45,290 nucleotides of DNA, from positions 1 to 45,290 of the forward strand of contig JAHRWD010000063.1 of assembly GCA_019090315.1 (NCBI GenBank), written 5' to 3'. Positions 1 through 8,005 of the stretch are shown one piece after another (the stretch's first letter is position 1; each line of letters begins with the position of its first letter). The notes under the pieces are model-generated. The model saw only the letters and a program-made list of their open reading frames with translations, was not told where the DNA came from and did no database searches. A program made the position numbers and the translations under genes. The DNA comes from Pseudomonadales bacterium. Its GTDB lineage: Bacteria; Pseudomonadota; Gammaproteobacteria; Pseudomonadales; JAHRWD01.

Positions 1-204
1 GTAAGGGTGAAATGGTGCGGTAAGAGCGCACCGCGCGAATGGTAACATCTCGTGGCAATGTAAACCCCACTTGGAGCAAGACCAAATAGGGATCCAATGC
101 GTGGCCCGCGCAGGATTCGGGTAGGTCGCTATAGGTGCAAAGCGATTTGCATCACAGATGAATGATTGTCCTCGACAGAACCCGGCTTACCGGCCGACTC
201 TCAC
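1..204 (+). ncRNA. rnpB: RNase P RNA (3' part, 5' end cut by window)
   Basis: Catalytic RNA of ribonuclease P, which trims tRNA 5' leaders. The sequence follows the bacterial type A (E. coli-like) molecule: GGTAAGAGCGCACCGCG near 19-35, GGAGCAAGACCAAATAGG near 72-90, GGGTAGG at 119-125 (the L15 GGU that contacts the tRNA CCA end is kept), and the universal ACAGAACCCGGCTTA near 175-189. The 3' end is set at about 204, just before a T-run, by comparison with the E. coli end. The 5' half lies outside the window. Recognition is from remembered conserved blocks, not from a covariance search. Confidence 0.95.
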
Positions 205-223
205 TTTTTTAGTTTTTCCGCCT

Positions 224-253
224 CGGAGCATCTCAAAACAGCTCCGCTTGTTT
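224..253 (+). terminator. Weak stem-loop, possible rnpB terminator
   Basis: CGGAGC at 224-229 pairs with GCTCCG at 241-246 across an 11-nt loop, and the tail CTTGTTT is only moderately T-rich. Its place about 20 nt after the rnpB end suits a terminator, but the T-run at 204-210 at the RNA end itself is an alternative. Confidence 0.4.
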
Positions 254-289
254 CGCCCAGTCGAAATTACTCTCTGTATTCCTCGCAAA

Positions 290-377
290 TTGACCGATCT
301 CCTCGGTCAAAAACAGCAAACTTAAAGTGATCTCTAAGGTAATGCTCTTACCTTTATGTTTGCTAAGGCGAAAGCCT
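290..377. other. Row of three hairpins between rnpB and mraZ
   Basis: Three perfect short inverted repeats follow one another. TTGACCGA/TCGGTCAA lies at 290-297/303-310 with a 5-nt loop. AAGGTAA/TTACCTT lies at 336-342/348-354 with a 5-nt loop. AGGC/GCCT lies at 366-369/374-377 and closes a GAAA tetraloop. None has a clean downstream U-tract on the plus strand. They could be part of a small structured RNA, protein-binding sites or decayed terminators. No gene is seen in 205-520. Confidence 0.4.
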
Positions 378-429
378 AAATCCATGATTTTAAAGCCATT
401 TTATTTGTTCTATATACCCACGTTTGTTG

Positions 430-459
430 TTGACAGGTAAGCCACGCTCTACCTATAGT
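430..459 (+). promoter_or_regulatory. Sigma70-type promoter of the mra/dcw cluster (Pmra)
   Basis: TTGACA at 430-435 is followed after 18 nt by TATAGT at 454-459. This predicts a transcript start near 466, about 55 nt before mraZ. It is the best promoter in the spacer and stands where the main dcw promoter is known in E. coli. Confidence 0.75.
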
Positions 460-492
460 TGGGTATATGTGGGGAAAAGTGGGTAAATGGGG
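460..492 (+). promoter_or_regulatory. MraZ operator repeats (TGGG array)
   Basis: TGGG occurs at 460, 470, 480 and 488, the first three at exact 10-bp spacing, directly after the Pmra -10 element. E. coli MraZ is known to bind TGGGN repeats separated by 5 nt near its own promoter and repress it. The array should therefore serve MraZ autoregulation. A further TGGG at 510 is out of phase. Confidence 0.7.
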
Positions 493-520
493 AAAAATGT
501 GCAGTTTTTTGGGCTAAAGA

Positions 521-979
521 GTGTTCACCGGTAGTTCAACACTTTCTGTAGATGATAAGGGACGTTTGGCGATCCCTACTCGTCAGCGCGCGCCGCTTTT
601 GTCCTCCTGTGAAGGTAAGTTGGTAGTCACGGTTGATACCCACGAAAAATGTTTGCGCATATACCCTGCTGATGAATGGCAGAGCGTTGCGGCACAGCTC
701 GTTAAATTAAGTGATTTTAAATCAGCATCCCGAAATCTCAAGCGTTTGTTATTGGGCAACGCAGAAGAGGTCGAGATGGATCGTAGTGGTCGAATTCTGA
801 TTTCAGCCCATTTGCGAGATCGTGCAGGTATCAAAAAAAATGCCGTATTGGTGGGAATGGTGAACCGGTTTGATCTGTGGGATGGCGATCATCTGAATAA
901 TCGCAGCGATGACTGGACCGCAGAAGGCTCCCAGGGTGGGTTTGATGATTGTGAAGATCTCTCGGAGTTAGAACTATAA
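521..979 (+). CDS. mraZ: Transcriptional regulator MraZ
   Basis: DNA-binding repressor of the mra/dcw operon with two SpoVT/AbrB-like domains. At 152 residues it has the length of the E. coli protein. The first half carries the DDKGRLAIPTRQR motif (about residues 11-23) and the second half the matching MDRSGRILI motif (about 86-94), the family's duplicated signature. The start is GTG at 521, because the family begins M-F-x-G and an upstream in-frame stop lies at 515-517. The ribosome site is poor (AAAGA immediately upstream). Its stop TAA overlaps the proposed AUA start of rsmH. The TGGG repeats just upstream are its expected binding site. Confidence 0.95.
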   Translation: MFTGSSTLSVDDKGRLAIPTRQRAPLLSSCEGKLVVTVDTHEKCLRIYPADEWQSVAAQLVKLSDFKSASRNLKRLLLGNAEEVEMDRSGRILISAHLRDRAGIKKNAVLVGMVNRFDLWDGDHLNNRSDDWTAEGSQGGFDDCEDLSELEL

Positions 980-1926
980 CGGACCCGGAACCACAGCAGT
1001 TTAGTCATAGCCCGGTATTGTGCGACGAAGCAGTTGAGGGGTTGGCTATCGTGCCTGACGGTGTGTATGTCGACGGTACTTTCGGTCGAGGTGGGCACAG
1101 CAGTGTGATCCTCTCAAAGCTAGGCTCGAAGGGTCACCTTATTGTGATTGATCGGGATCACCAGGCGATTGAATGTGCGACGACAATGTTTGGCGAGGAT
1201 CCCCGGGTCACGATTTGCCACACAAGTTTTTTGGGTCTGACGGGTTGTATTGATAAGGCTGGCTACGCCGGAAAAATTGATGGGATGTTGTTTGATTTAG
1301 GGGTTTCATCACCACAACTGGATGATGCTTCCCGAGGATTTGGTTTCTCAAAGGATGGTCCGCTCGATATGCGAATGGATCGCAGCAGTGGATTAAGCGC
1401 CTCCGAGTGGTTGGCTCAGGCATCGGAAGCCGAAATTGTCCGGGTATTAAAGAAGTATGGCGAAGAGCGCTTCGCCACAAGAATAGCCCGGGGCCTGTTG
1501 GCACATATGGCTGAACATGGACCGATTGCTACCACTGCTGAGCTTGTTGATCTGGTTGTAGAGGCGATACCGGTAAAGGAAAAGAACAAACACCCGGCGA
1601 CCCGTACATTTCAGGCGATTCGAATAGAGGTTAACAATGAGCTTGATCAGGTTAAGTCAGTACTGGATCAGGCATTGGAGTTGTTAAAACCGGGAGGTCG
1701 GTTGGCGGTCATCAGTTTTCATTCGCTGGAAGACCGCATTGTAAAAAGATTTATCAAAGAGCATGAGAAGGGGGATAAATTTCCCGCCAAGATGCCGGTA
1801 TTAACCGCTGATCTTAACCAGCGTATGAAACGTATCGGAAAGCAGATTAAAGCAGGGCAGAAAGAGCTGGAACAAAATAGAAGAGCAAGGAGTGCAGTAC
1901 TTCGTATAGCTGAAAAAATAGTGTGA
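976..1926 (+). CDS. rsmH: 16S rRNA (cytosine(1402)-N(4))-methyltransferase RsmH
   Basis: SAM-dependent methyltransferase (MraW) that N4-methylates C1402 of 16S rRNA. Visible motifs are YVDGTFGRGGHS (SAM binding), FDLGVSSPQLDDASRGF and GGRLAVISFHSLEDRIVKRF. The first canonical start is TTG at 1018, but that removes HSPVLCDE, the N-terminal H-x-x-V-L block of the family. Upstream in the same frame the only sensible initiator is ATA at 976-978: it overlaps the mraZ TAA (ATAA) and has GGAG at 964-967, 8 nt before it. From ATA the protein is 316 residues, close to the 313 of E. coli. Either AUA initiation is used or the base is a sequencing error; the gene identity itself is secure. Confidence 0.9.
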   Translation: MTDPEPQQFSHSPVLCDEAVEGLAIVPDGVYVDGTFGRGGHSSVILSKLGSKGHLIVIDRDHQAIECATTMFGEDPRVTICHTSFLGLTGCIDKAGYAGKIDGMLFDLGVSSPQLDDASRGFGFSKDGPLDMRMDRSSGLSASEWLAQASEAEIVRVLKKYGEERFATRIARGLLAHMAEHGPIATTAELVDLVVEAIPVKEKNKHPATRTFQAIRIEVNNELDQVKSVLDQALELLKPGGRLAVISFHSLEDRIVKRFIKEHEKGDKFPAKMPVLTADLNQRMKRIGKQIKAGQKELEQNRRARSAVLRIAEKIV

Positions 1927-1944
1927 CATTTGCGTGGAAAAAGG

Positions 1945-2268
1945 ATGCCGGAAAAAAATAAAAATTGTGCAGCGGATAGCGCCAGTACAGGCACCTTCAT
2001 GCCAGCGTTGATTACTATCGCGCTGGCTTTTTGCCTGGTGGGCTCCGCACTTTCGGTGGTGTATACAACGCACAAAAGCCGCTCGTTGTCGGCTGAGATT
2101 CAATACCTTAAAAAAAATCAGCGAACACTTCAGCTGGAATGGGGCCGGTTGCTGCTGGAGCGCAGCACCTGGTCATCCCACGACCGAATCTGGTCGCTGG
2201 CTCGTAATGAACTCGATATGCATGAACCAAACCCTTCTGAGTGGGTGATTATTACCAATGGCAAATAA
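1945..2268 (+). CDS. ftsL: Cell division protein FtsL
   Basis: Small bitopic divisome protein that forms a coiled coil with FtsB and links FtsQ to FtsWI. Of 107 residues, about 18-40 form one membrane helix (ITIALAFCLVGSALSVVY). A periplasmic heptad-rich stretch follows (SAEIQYLKKNQRTLQLEWGR) and then the typical ARNELDMHEPNPSE end. The ATG at 1945 was preferred to the in-frame TTG at 1930 because GGA lies 7-9 bases upstream. It follows rsmH by 18 nt, and its 3' end overlaps ftsI by 11 nt. Sequence conservation in this family is low; size, topology and position between rsmH and ftsI carry the call. Confidence 0.9.
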   Translation: MPEKNKNCAADSASTGTFMPALITIALAFCLVGSALSVVYTTHKSRSLSAEIQYLKKNQRTLQLEWGRLLLERSTWSSHDRIWSLARNELDMHEPNPSEWVIITNGK

Positions 2269-3991
2269 ACCGATACCAATGACTGCAACAGGATGGAGGC
2301 TCGCATTGCTGGGGTTTTTGTTTGTGGCTGTTTTGGCAGCGGTTCTTTGGCGACTGGTTGATCTGTGCATTGTGAAGCCCGAATTTTATCAGCACTACAG
2401 CGACAAGCGTTGGCAGCCGAGCCGGGTAGTGTCGGCTGAGCGTGGCGTGATCACCGATCGAAACGGTCAGCCACTGGCCATTAGTACACCGGTGTTAACC
2501 ATCGGTATGTACCCCTCCATTTTAAATCAACACCCGAAAGAGTGGCGAAAGCTGGCGAAAGCACTTGGTATTAATTACCGGCAGATGGCCAAAAAAATAG
2601 CCGCTAAGTCCAAACGTAACGGTACGTTTGTATATCTGAAAAGGCGTATGCCTCCTCATCAGGCTGCCAAAGTGATGGAGCTGGATATCCCTGGCGTTGC
2701 GGCGAAACCTTCCTATAAACGATATTACCCTGCGGGTGAAGTTGCGACTCATCTATTGGGGTATACCAATGTTGATGATCGTGGTCAGGAGGGGGTTGAG
2801 CTGGCGTTTGATTCGCATCTGACCAGTGTTCCTGGCCGGCGTAACGTGATGCTAGGTATCAAACAAAAAGTGGTGCGGGAGCTACCCTGGCATGACGGCA
2901 AAAAGCACAAGCCGGGCGAAGAAGTAGAGCTCAGCATTGATATGCGAATTCAATCGATTGCCCATCATGAACTTAAAAAAGCGGTAAAACAGTATCGGGC
3001 TCGCTCTGGTTCCGTTGTGGTGCTGGATACCAGAACCAATGAAGTGCTAGCGATGGTGAATCAGCCCGCAGCGAATCCCAATGACCGCACGCATATGGAT
3101 TTTGGTGCATTTCGTAATCGTGCGATGACCGACCTGATCGAGCCTGGCTCAACCATTAAGCCCTTCAGTATCGCTGCTGCACTTGAGAGTGGGTTGTTTG
3201 ACGAAAAAAGCAGAATTAATGTTCACCCGGGTCGAATTAGAATTGATGGAAAGTTGATCAGTGATGCCTCCAATTATGGTGAGCTCGATCTATCCGGTGT
3301 GATAAAAAAATCCAGCAATGTGGGCGTTACTCGAATTGCGTTGGCATTGCCCGAAACGGGGGTTCGTGACTACCTGAGCCGAATGGGTATAGGTTCGGAT
3401 ACCGGTAGTGGATTTCCCGGTGAGCGGTTGGGGGTATTGCCCAACTATCAAAGCTGGCGACCAGTGCAGCGTGCTACGTTGGCCTATGGTTATGGGTTGT
3501 CAGTCACACCAGTACAGCTAGCTCAGGCGTATTCGATATTTGCCTCCGGCGGAGTAAGAAAGCCGGTATCCATCATCAAGCTCGATCAGCCTCCAGTGGG
3601 GGATCTGGTGATGAAGCCACAAGTTGCCGAAAAAGTGATCCGCATGATGGAAACCGTAACCGCTTCCGGTGGTACCGGTACCCGTGCGGTAGTTCCAGGC
3701 TACCGGGTAGCTGGTAAGACAGGTACCGCCCACAAAGTGGGCAGAAATGGTTACGAAGACAGTCACTATATCGCTGTATTTGCCGGTCTCGCACCCGCAA
3801 GCAACCCGCGTTTTGTCACGGTTGTAGTGATTAATGATCCGGCTGGGGAGAAGTATCATGGCGGTCAGGTTGCAGCACCAGTATTTTCAAGGGTCACGGC
3901 TGCCGCGCTGCGGCTCTACAGTATTACTCCCGATCAACCGGTCATTCCGATGTTAGCCAGTGGCTCAGCAGTTGCGAGGCAGGTTCGATGA
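2258..3991 (+). CDS. ftsI: Septal peptidoglycan transpeptidase FtsI (PBP3)
   Basis: Class B penicillin-binding protein that crosslinks septal peptidoglycan together with FtsW. The 577-residue protein has an N-terminal membrane anchor (about residues 12-34), a pedestal/dimerisation domain with the AERGVITDRNG motif near 60-70, and the transpeptidase domain. Catalytic motifs are complete: S298-T-I-K (acyl-serine), S352-S-N354 and K487-T-G-T. It overlaps ftsL at the start and murE by ATGA at the end, which implies translational coupling. Confidence 0.97.
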   Translation: MANKPIPMTATGWRLALLGFLFVAVLAAVLWRLVDLCIVKPEFYQHYSDKRWQPSRVVSAERGVITDRNGQPLAISTPVLTIGMYPSILNQHPKEWRKLAKALGINYRQMAKKIAAKSKRNGTFVYLKRRMPPHQAAKVMELDIPGVAAKPSYKRYYPAGEVATHLLGYTNVDDRGQEGVELAFDSHLTSVPGRRNVMLGIKQKVVRELPWHDGKKHKPGEEVELSIDMRIQSIAHHELKKAVKQYRARSGSVVVLDTRTNEVLAMVNQPAANPNDRTHMDFGAFRNRAMTDLIEPGSTIKPFSIAAALESGLFDEKSRINVHPGRIRIDGKLISDASNYGELDLSGVIKKSSNVGVTRIALALPETGVRDYLSRMGIGSDTGSGFPGERLGVLPNYQSWRPVQRATLAYGYGLSVTPVQLAQAYSIFASGGVRKPVSIIKLDQPPVGDLVMKPQVAEKVIRMMETVTASGGTGTRAVVPGYRVAGKTGTAHKVGRNGYEDSHYIAVFAGLAPASNPRFVTVVVINDPAGEKYHGGQVAAPVFSRVTAAALRLYSITPDQPVIPMLASGSAVARQVR

Positions 3992-5475
3992 TTCATACAT
4001 CATCGAATCAGTCGTATCACGATTTAGCAGCGTTACTACCGTTGCAGGCGCTGACAACAGATGAATCGAATATTACGGTAACCGGTATTCAAAGTGACAG
4101 CCGAAAAGTGACCCAGGGCGATCTGTTTCTGGCGGTACCGGGTATCGTCACCGACGGTAGTCATTATATCGACCAGGCAGTTCAGAAAGGTGCGTCGGCG
4201 GTGTTGATTAATGCGGATGGTGCCGGTCAAAATGATCTCCCGGTACCCTGCATAAAGGTAGAAAATCTTGCACAAAAAACCGGCGAAATTGCTGGCCGAT
4301 TTTACGGTGAACCTTCTCAACAACTCAACGTGATAGCCATCACCGGTACCAATGGAAAAACCAGTTGTGGTCGGATTATTGCTGAATTAGCGGAGAAAGC
4401 TGGACAAAAATGTATGGTAGTTGGCACCACCGGGTACGGATTTTTAGATCAGTTAAATACCGCTAGTCACACGACTCCCGATGCAATCGTCCTGCAAGAG
4501 TTATTGGCCTGGGGGTGTGATCAGCAAGCACAAATGGCCTCGCTCGAGGTTTCATCCCATGCACTGGAGCAGCATCGTTTATCTGGTGTTCAAGTTGATA
4601 CGGCGATCTTCACCAATCTAACCCGGGATCATCTGGACTATCACGGTTCAATGGAATCCTACGGTGAAGCAAAACGAAAACTGTTTGCACTTCCGGGGCT
4701 AAATTATGCGGTTATTAATCTTGACGATAAATTTGGTCGAGAGCTACTGGCGGATATGCCCGGTGCTGTTCAAACGTACAGTTATAGTCTGGTTTCAAAA
4801 CAAGCGGATCTGTATGCAAAAATCGTTGAGAACCCTAAGGGAATCTGTGCCGATATACAAACCCCCTGGGGTAATGGTCGGCTCACATCTTCCCTGCTTG
4901 GGGATTTCAATCTGTCCAATTTGCTCGCTTCGATCGCTGCACTCTGTGTATCCGGTGTAAAGCTCGAAACAGTTTTGTCCGGGATTGAAACTCTGGTACC
5001 TGTAGAGGGAAGAATGGAATCCTTTGGCAAGGCGACACAACCGACCGTCATTGTTGATTTTGCACATACGCCGGATGCCCTGGAAAAAGCACTCAATCAA
5101 TTGAAGCAAGTCTGTCAGGGCCAACTGATCTGCGTATTTGGTTGTGGTGGTGATCGGGATCAGGGCAAGAGAGCGATGATGGGAAAAACCGCCGACCAGC
5201 TTTGTGATCATCTTATTCTGACGGATGACAATCCGAGAAATGAAGCCCCAAAAGATATTACCGATGCGATTATCGCTGGAATGAATGGCTGCGCAACACT
5301 CGAGGTGATACATGATCGTGGTCAGGCAATCGAGCGGGCGATCAGTCAGGCGAATTCGAAGGATTATGTATTAATTGCGGGTAAAGGCCACGAGCAAACC
5401 CAGCAGTACGCGACCTTGTCAATTCATTTTAGTGATCGAAAAGTGGTTCAAAATATTCTAGGTGCAGGCAGTTAA
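3988..5475 (+). CDS. murE: UDP-MurNAc-tripeptide synthetase MurE (meso-DAP type)
   Basis: Cytoplasmic ATP-dependent ligase that adds the third residue to UDP-MurNAc-L-Ala-D-Glu. All three Mur-ligase domains are present over 495 residues. The ATP loop GTNGKT is at 120-125 and the substrate motif D414-N-P-R at 414-417, the form known to specify meso-diaminopimelate rather than lysine. YGEAKRKLF holds the expected carbamylated lysine, and KGHEQTQ lies near the C-terminus. ATG at 3988 overlaps the ftsI stop by four bases. Confidence 0.97.
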   Translation: MIHTSSNQSYHDLAALLPLQALTTDESNITVTGIQSDSRKVTQGDLFLAVPGIVTDGSHYIDQAVQKGASAVLINADGAGQNDLPVPCIKVENLAQKTGEIAGRFYGEPSQQLNVIAITGTNGKTSCGRIIAELAEKAGQKCMVVGTTGYGFLDQLNTASHTTPDAIVLQELLAWGCDQQAQMASLEVSSHALEQHRLSGVQVDTAIFTNLTRDHLDYHGSMESYGEAKRKLFALPGLNYAVINLDDKFGRELLADMPGAVQTYSYSLVSKQADLYAKIVENPKGICADIQTPWGNGRLTSSLLGDFNLSNLLASIAALCVSGVKLETVLSGIETLVPVEGRMESFGKATQPTVIVDFAHTPDALEKALNQLKQVCQGQLICVFGCGGDRDQGKRAMMGKTADQLCDHLILTDDNPRNEAPKDITDAIIAGMNGCATLEVIHDRGQAIERAISQANSKDYVLIAGKGHEQTQQYATLSIHFSDRKVVQNILGAGS

Positions 5476-5489
5476 CGGTGGTGACTCAT

Positions 5490-6908
5490 ATGCAGCTTTC
5501 AGAAATTTCAGGTTCGCTAGGTGCTCAGGTATCGGGTGGTGATATCTCATTCGATTCAGTAAGTATTGATGGTCGCACACTCAAACCGGAGCAACTTTAT
5601 ATTGCGATCAAAGGCGAGCACTTTGATGGTCACGATTTTTGTAATCAGGCAAAAAAATCCGGTGCATCCGCACTGATGGTGTCGGAGCCGGTAGCTACCC
5701 CGCTTCCACAAATAAAAGTTGAAAATACCAAAATAGCACTGGGGCAGTTGGCTCGATTGAACCGTGAAGCCAGTCAGGCCCAATTGGTTGCGGTGACCGG
5801 TAGCAGTGGAAAAACAACCGTTAAAGAGATGCTGCATTCAATTCTCTCTGAAATGGGCAGTACCCTGGCAACCAGGGGGAATTTAAATAACGAGATCGGA
5901 GTGCCACTTACACTACTTCGGCTAGAGCACGATCATCAATACGGTGTGATTGAACTGGGTGCCAGTGCCGGTGGAGAAATTAGCTATCTGGTTTCGCTGG
6001 TCGAGCCGGAAGTAGCCATTATCACCAATGCAGCTCGCGCCCACCTGAGTGGATTTGGTCGTTTATCGGATGTGGTAAATGCCAAAGCAGAAATACTCAC
6101 GGGTATTCGCCCCGGCGGCACAGCGGTACTAAATGCCGATGACGAACACTATCTCAAGTGGCGGCTTATGGCTCTTTCGGAAGGCAGTTCGGTGATTGCA
6201 TTTAGTACCGATCCCTCAAAGATCGATACCCATGCGGATTTTTTCTGTGCGGACCTGGAAACCGATAACCCTGAAATTTCGGTCTTTGTACTGGTAGCGC
6301 CGGAACGGGAGATCGACATTCGATTATCTCTTCCCGGAAAACACAATATTGCCAATGCGCTAGCAGCCGCGGCGGCGGCAATGGCATTGGGTGCCACTAT
6401 TGAGCAAGTAAAAACCGGACTTGAGAAAATGGAATCGGTTCCGGGTCGAATGGCCTCACTTGATGGAGTGAATGGTAGTTCGATTATCGATGATAGCTAT
6501 AACGCCAACCCGGGTTCGGTGCGGGCAGCTATTGAAACCCTCGCGACCTATCCAGGCAGACGTATTCTGGTGCTGGGTGATATGGGTGAGCTGGGAGATC
6601 AGTCTGAACAGTTGCATCGGGCGATGGGTCAGATAGCGGCTGAAAATAAAATTGATGCGGTATTTACCGTTGGCGAAAAAAGTGCCGCAACCTATGCCGA
6701 ATATATCGGATCTCACCTGGGTGGTGGTGGTGCATTTCAGGAACGCGATCAACTGGTTCTGGCGCTGCGGGAAAAGCTAAATAGTCAGACAGTAGTTCTG
6801 GTTAAAGGATCAAGAAGTGCAGGCATGGAAAAAGTTGTGAGAATGCTAAGTAAGACCACAGAAAATAATGTAACAAAAATGGTCGACAACGGATTGGAGT
6901 TAGGCTGA
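5490..6908 (+). CDS. murF: UDP-MurNAc-tripeptide:D-Ala-D-Ala ligase MurF
   Basis: Adds D-Ala-D-Ala to the UDP-MurNAc-tripeptide, the last cytoplasmic step before MraY. Of 472 residues, the Mur-ligase ATP loop is G104-SSG-K108-TT, and [18 protein letters not shown] marks the central/C-terminal domain. ATG at 5490 was chosen over GTG at 5478 because GGTGGTGA at 5477-5484 gives a well-placed ribosome site. The stop shares bases with the mraY start (TGATG). Its product is the substrate of the next gene. Confidence 0.97.
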   Translation: MQLSEISGSLGAQVSGGDISFDSVSIDGRTLKPEQLYIAIKGEHFDGHDFCNQAKKSGASALMVSEPVATPLPQIKVENTKIALGQLARLNREASQAQLVAVTGSSGKTTVKEMLHSILSEMGSTLATRGNLNNEIGVPLTLLRLEHDHQYGVIELGASAGGEISYLVSLVEPEVAIITNAARAHLSGFGRLSDVVNAKAEILTGIRPGGTAVLNADDEHYLKWRLMALSEGSSVIAFSTDPSKIDTHADFFCADLETDNPEISVFVLVAPEREIDIRLSLPGKHNIANALAAAAAAMALGATIEQVKTGLEKMESVPGRMASLDGVNGSSIIDDSYNANPGSVRAAIETLATYPGRRILVLGDMGELGDQSEQLHRAMGQIAAENKIDAVFTVGEKSAATYAEYIGSHLGGGGAFQERDQLVLALREKLNSQTVVLVKGSRSAGMEKVVRMLSKTTENNVTKMVDNGLELG

Positions 6909-7990
6909 TGCTGTTACTGCTTGCTGATTATCTGACCCAATATGAAGGCGCCTTTGCGGTTTTTCGCTATTTGACGCTACGGGGAATTCTTGGTGTTTTA
7001 ACGGCATTGCTTATCTCTCTGCTGATTGGTCCTGCAATGATAAAACGCCTGCAGGCGAACCAGATAGGTCAAACGATTCGAGATGACGGTCCGAAAAGTC
7101 ATCTCAGCAAAGCCGGTACGCCTACCATGGGTGGCGCGCTTATTTTAGTGGCTATTGTGATCAGCACCCTGCTTTGGGGTGATCTCAGTAATCGTTACGT
7201 GTGGGTAGTATTGTTGGTGACGGCAGGAACCGGGGTGATTGGCTGGGTAGATGATTACCGTAAAGTAGTCGAAAAAAATTCCAAAGGCCTTTCTGCAAAG
7301 TGGAAATTGATTTGGCAGTCAGCGATTGCGTTGATAGCCGGATACTTTCTTTATAGTACTGCACAGATTCCCGCAGAAACTCAACTGATCGTACCGTTTT
7401 TTAAAGATGTGGCGATTAACCTCGGGCCACTATATATCCTGATGGCCTATCTGGTAATTGTTGGAACCAGTAATGCAGTAAACCTCACAGATGGATTAGA
7501 TGGCCTGGCGATTCTGCCAACGGTAATGGTGGGCGGAGCCCTCGGCATCGTCGCCTATTTGAGTGGGCATATCTATTTTTCTGAATATCTAAATATTCCA
7601 TATATTCCCGGGGCAGGAGAGCTACTCATTATTGCCGGTGCTATTGCGGGAGCCGGTCTAGGCTTTTTATGGTTTAACACCTACCCGGCCCAGGTATTTA
7701 TGGGTGATGTCGGTGCTCTGGCGTTGGGTGCAGCACTCGGATCTATCGCATTCATTATTCGTCAGGAAATCTTGCTGTTCATTATGGGTGGGGTATTTGT
7801 GATGGAGACGGTTTCCGTCATTTTGCAGGTGGCATCTTTCAAGATGACTGGTAAACGAATTTTTAGAATGGCGCCGTTGCATCATCACTATGAATTAAAA
7901 GGCTGGCCCGAACCAAGAGTGATTGTCCGATTCTGGATTATTACGGTAATGCTGGTTCTGTTTGGTCTGGCAACGCTTAAATTACGGTAG
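6908..7990 (+). CDS. mraY: Phospho-MurNAc-pentapeptide transferase MraY
   Basis: Integral membrane enzyme that transfers phospho-MurNAc-pentapeptide to undecaprenyl phosphate, giving lipid I. The 360-residue protein has about ten hydrophobic helices. The active-site pair D115-D116 (VDDYRK) is at the same positions as in E. coli Mra[22 protein letters not shown] and the [13 protein letters not shown] loop are all present. TGATG overlap with murF. Confidence 0.97.
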   Translation: MLLLLADYLTQYEGAFAVFRYLTLRGILGVLTALLISLLIGPAMIKRLQANQIGQTIRDDGPKSHLSKAGTPTMGGALILVAIVISTLLWGDLSNRYVWVVLLVTAGTGVIGWVDDYRKVVEKNSKGLSAKWKLIWQSAIALIAGYFLYSTAQIPAETQLIVPFFKDVAINLGPLYILMAYLVIVGTSNAVNLTDGLDGLAILPTVMVGGALGIVAYLSGHIYFSEYLNIPYIPGAGELLIIAGAIAGAGLGFLWFNTYPAQVFMGDVGALALGAALGSIAFIIRQEILLFIMGGVFVMETVSVILQVASFKMTGKRIFRMAPLHHHYELKGWPEPRVIVRFWIITVMLVLFGLATLKLR

Positions 7991-8005
7991 GCAACGTATT
8001 AACTC

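Noticed and set aside
119..125. Possible loss of the tRNA CCA-binding GGU in rnpB
   Set aside because: On realigning from the conserved 3' end, GGGTAGG is present at the expected place, so the motif is intact.
497..517. Six-codon mini-ORF (ATG at 497, stop at 515) ending 3 nt before mraZ, in the same frame
   Set aside because: GGGGA at 489-493 lies too close to the ATG to be a good ribosome site and is part of the MraZ repeats; so short a frame arises easily by chance.
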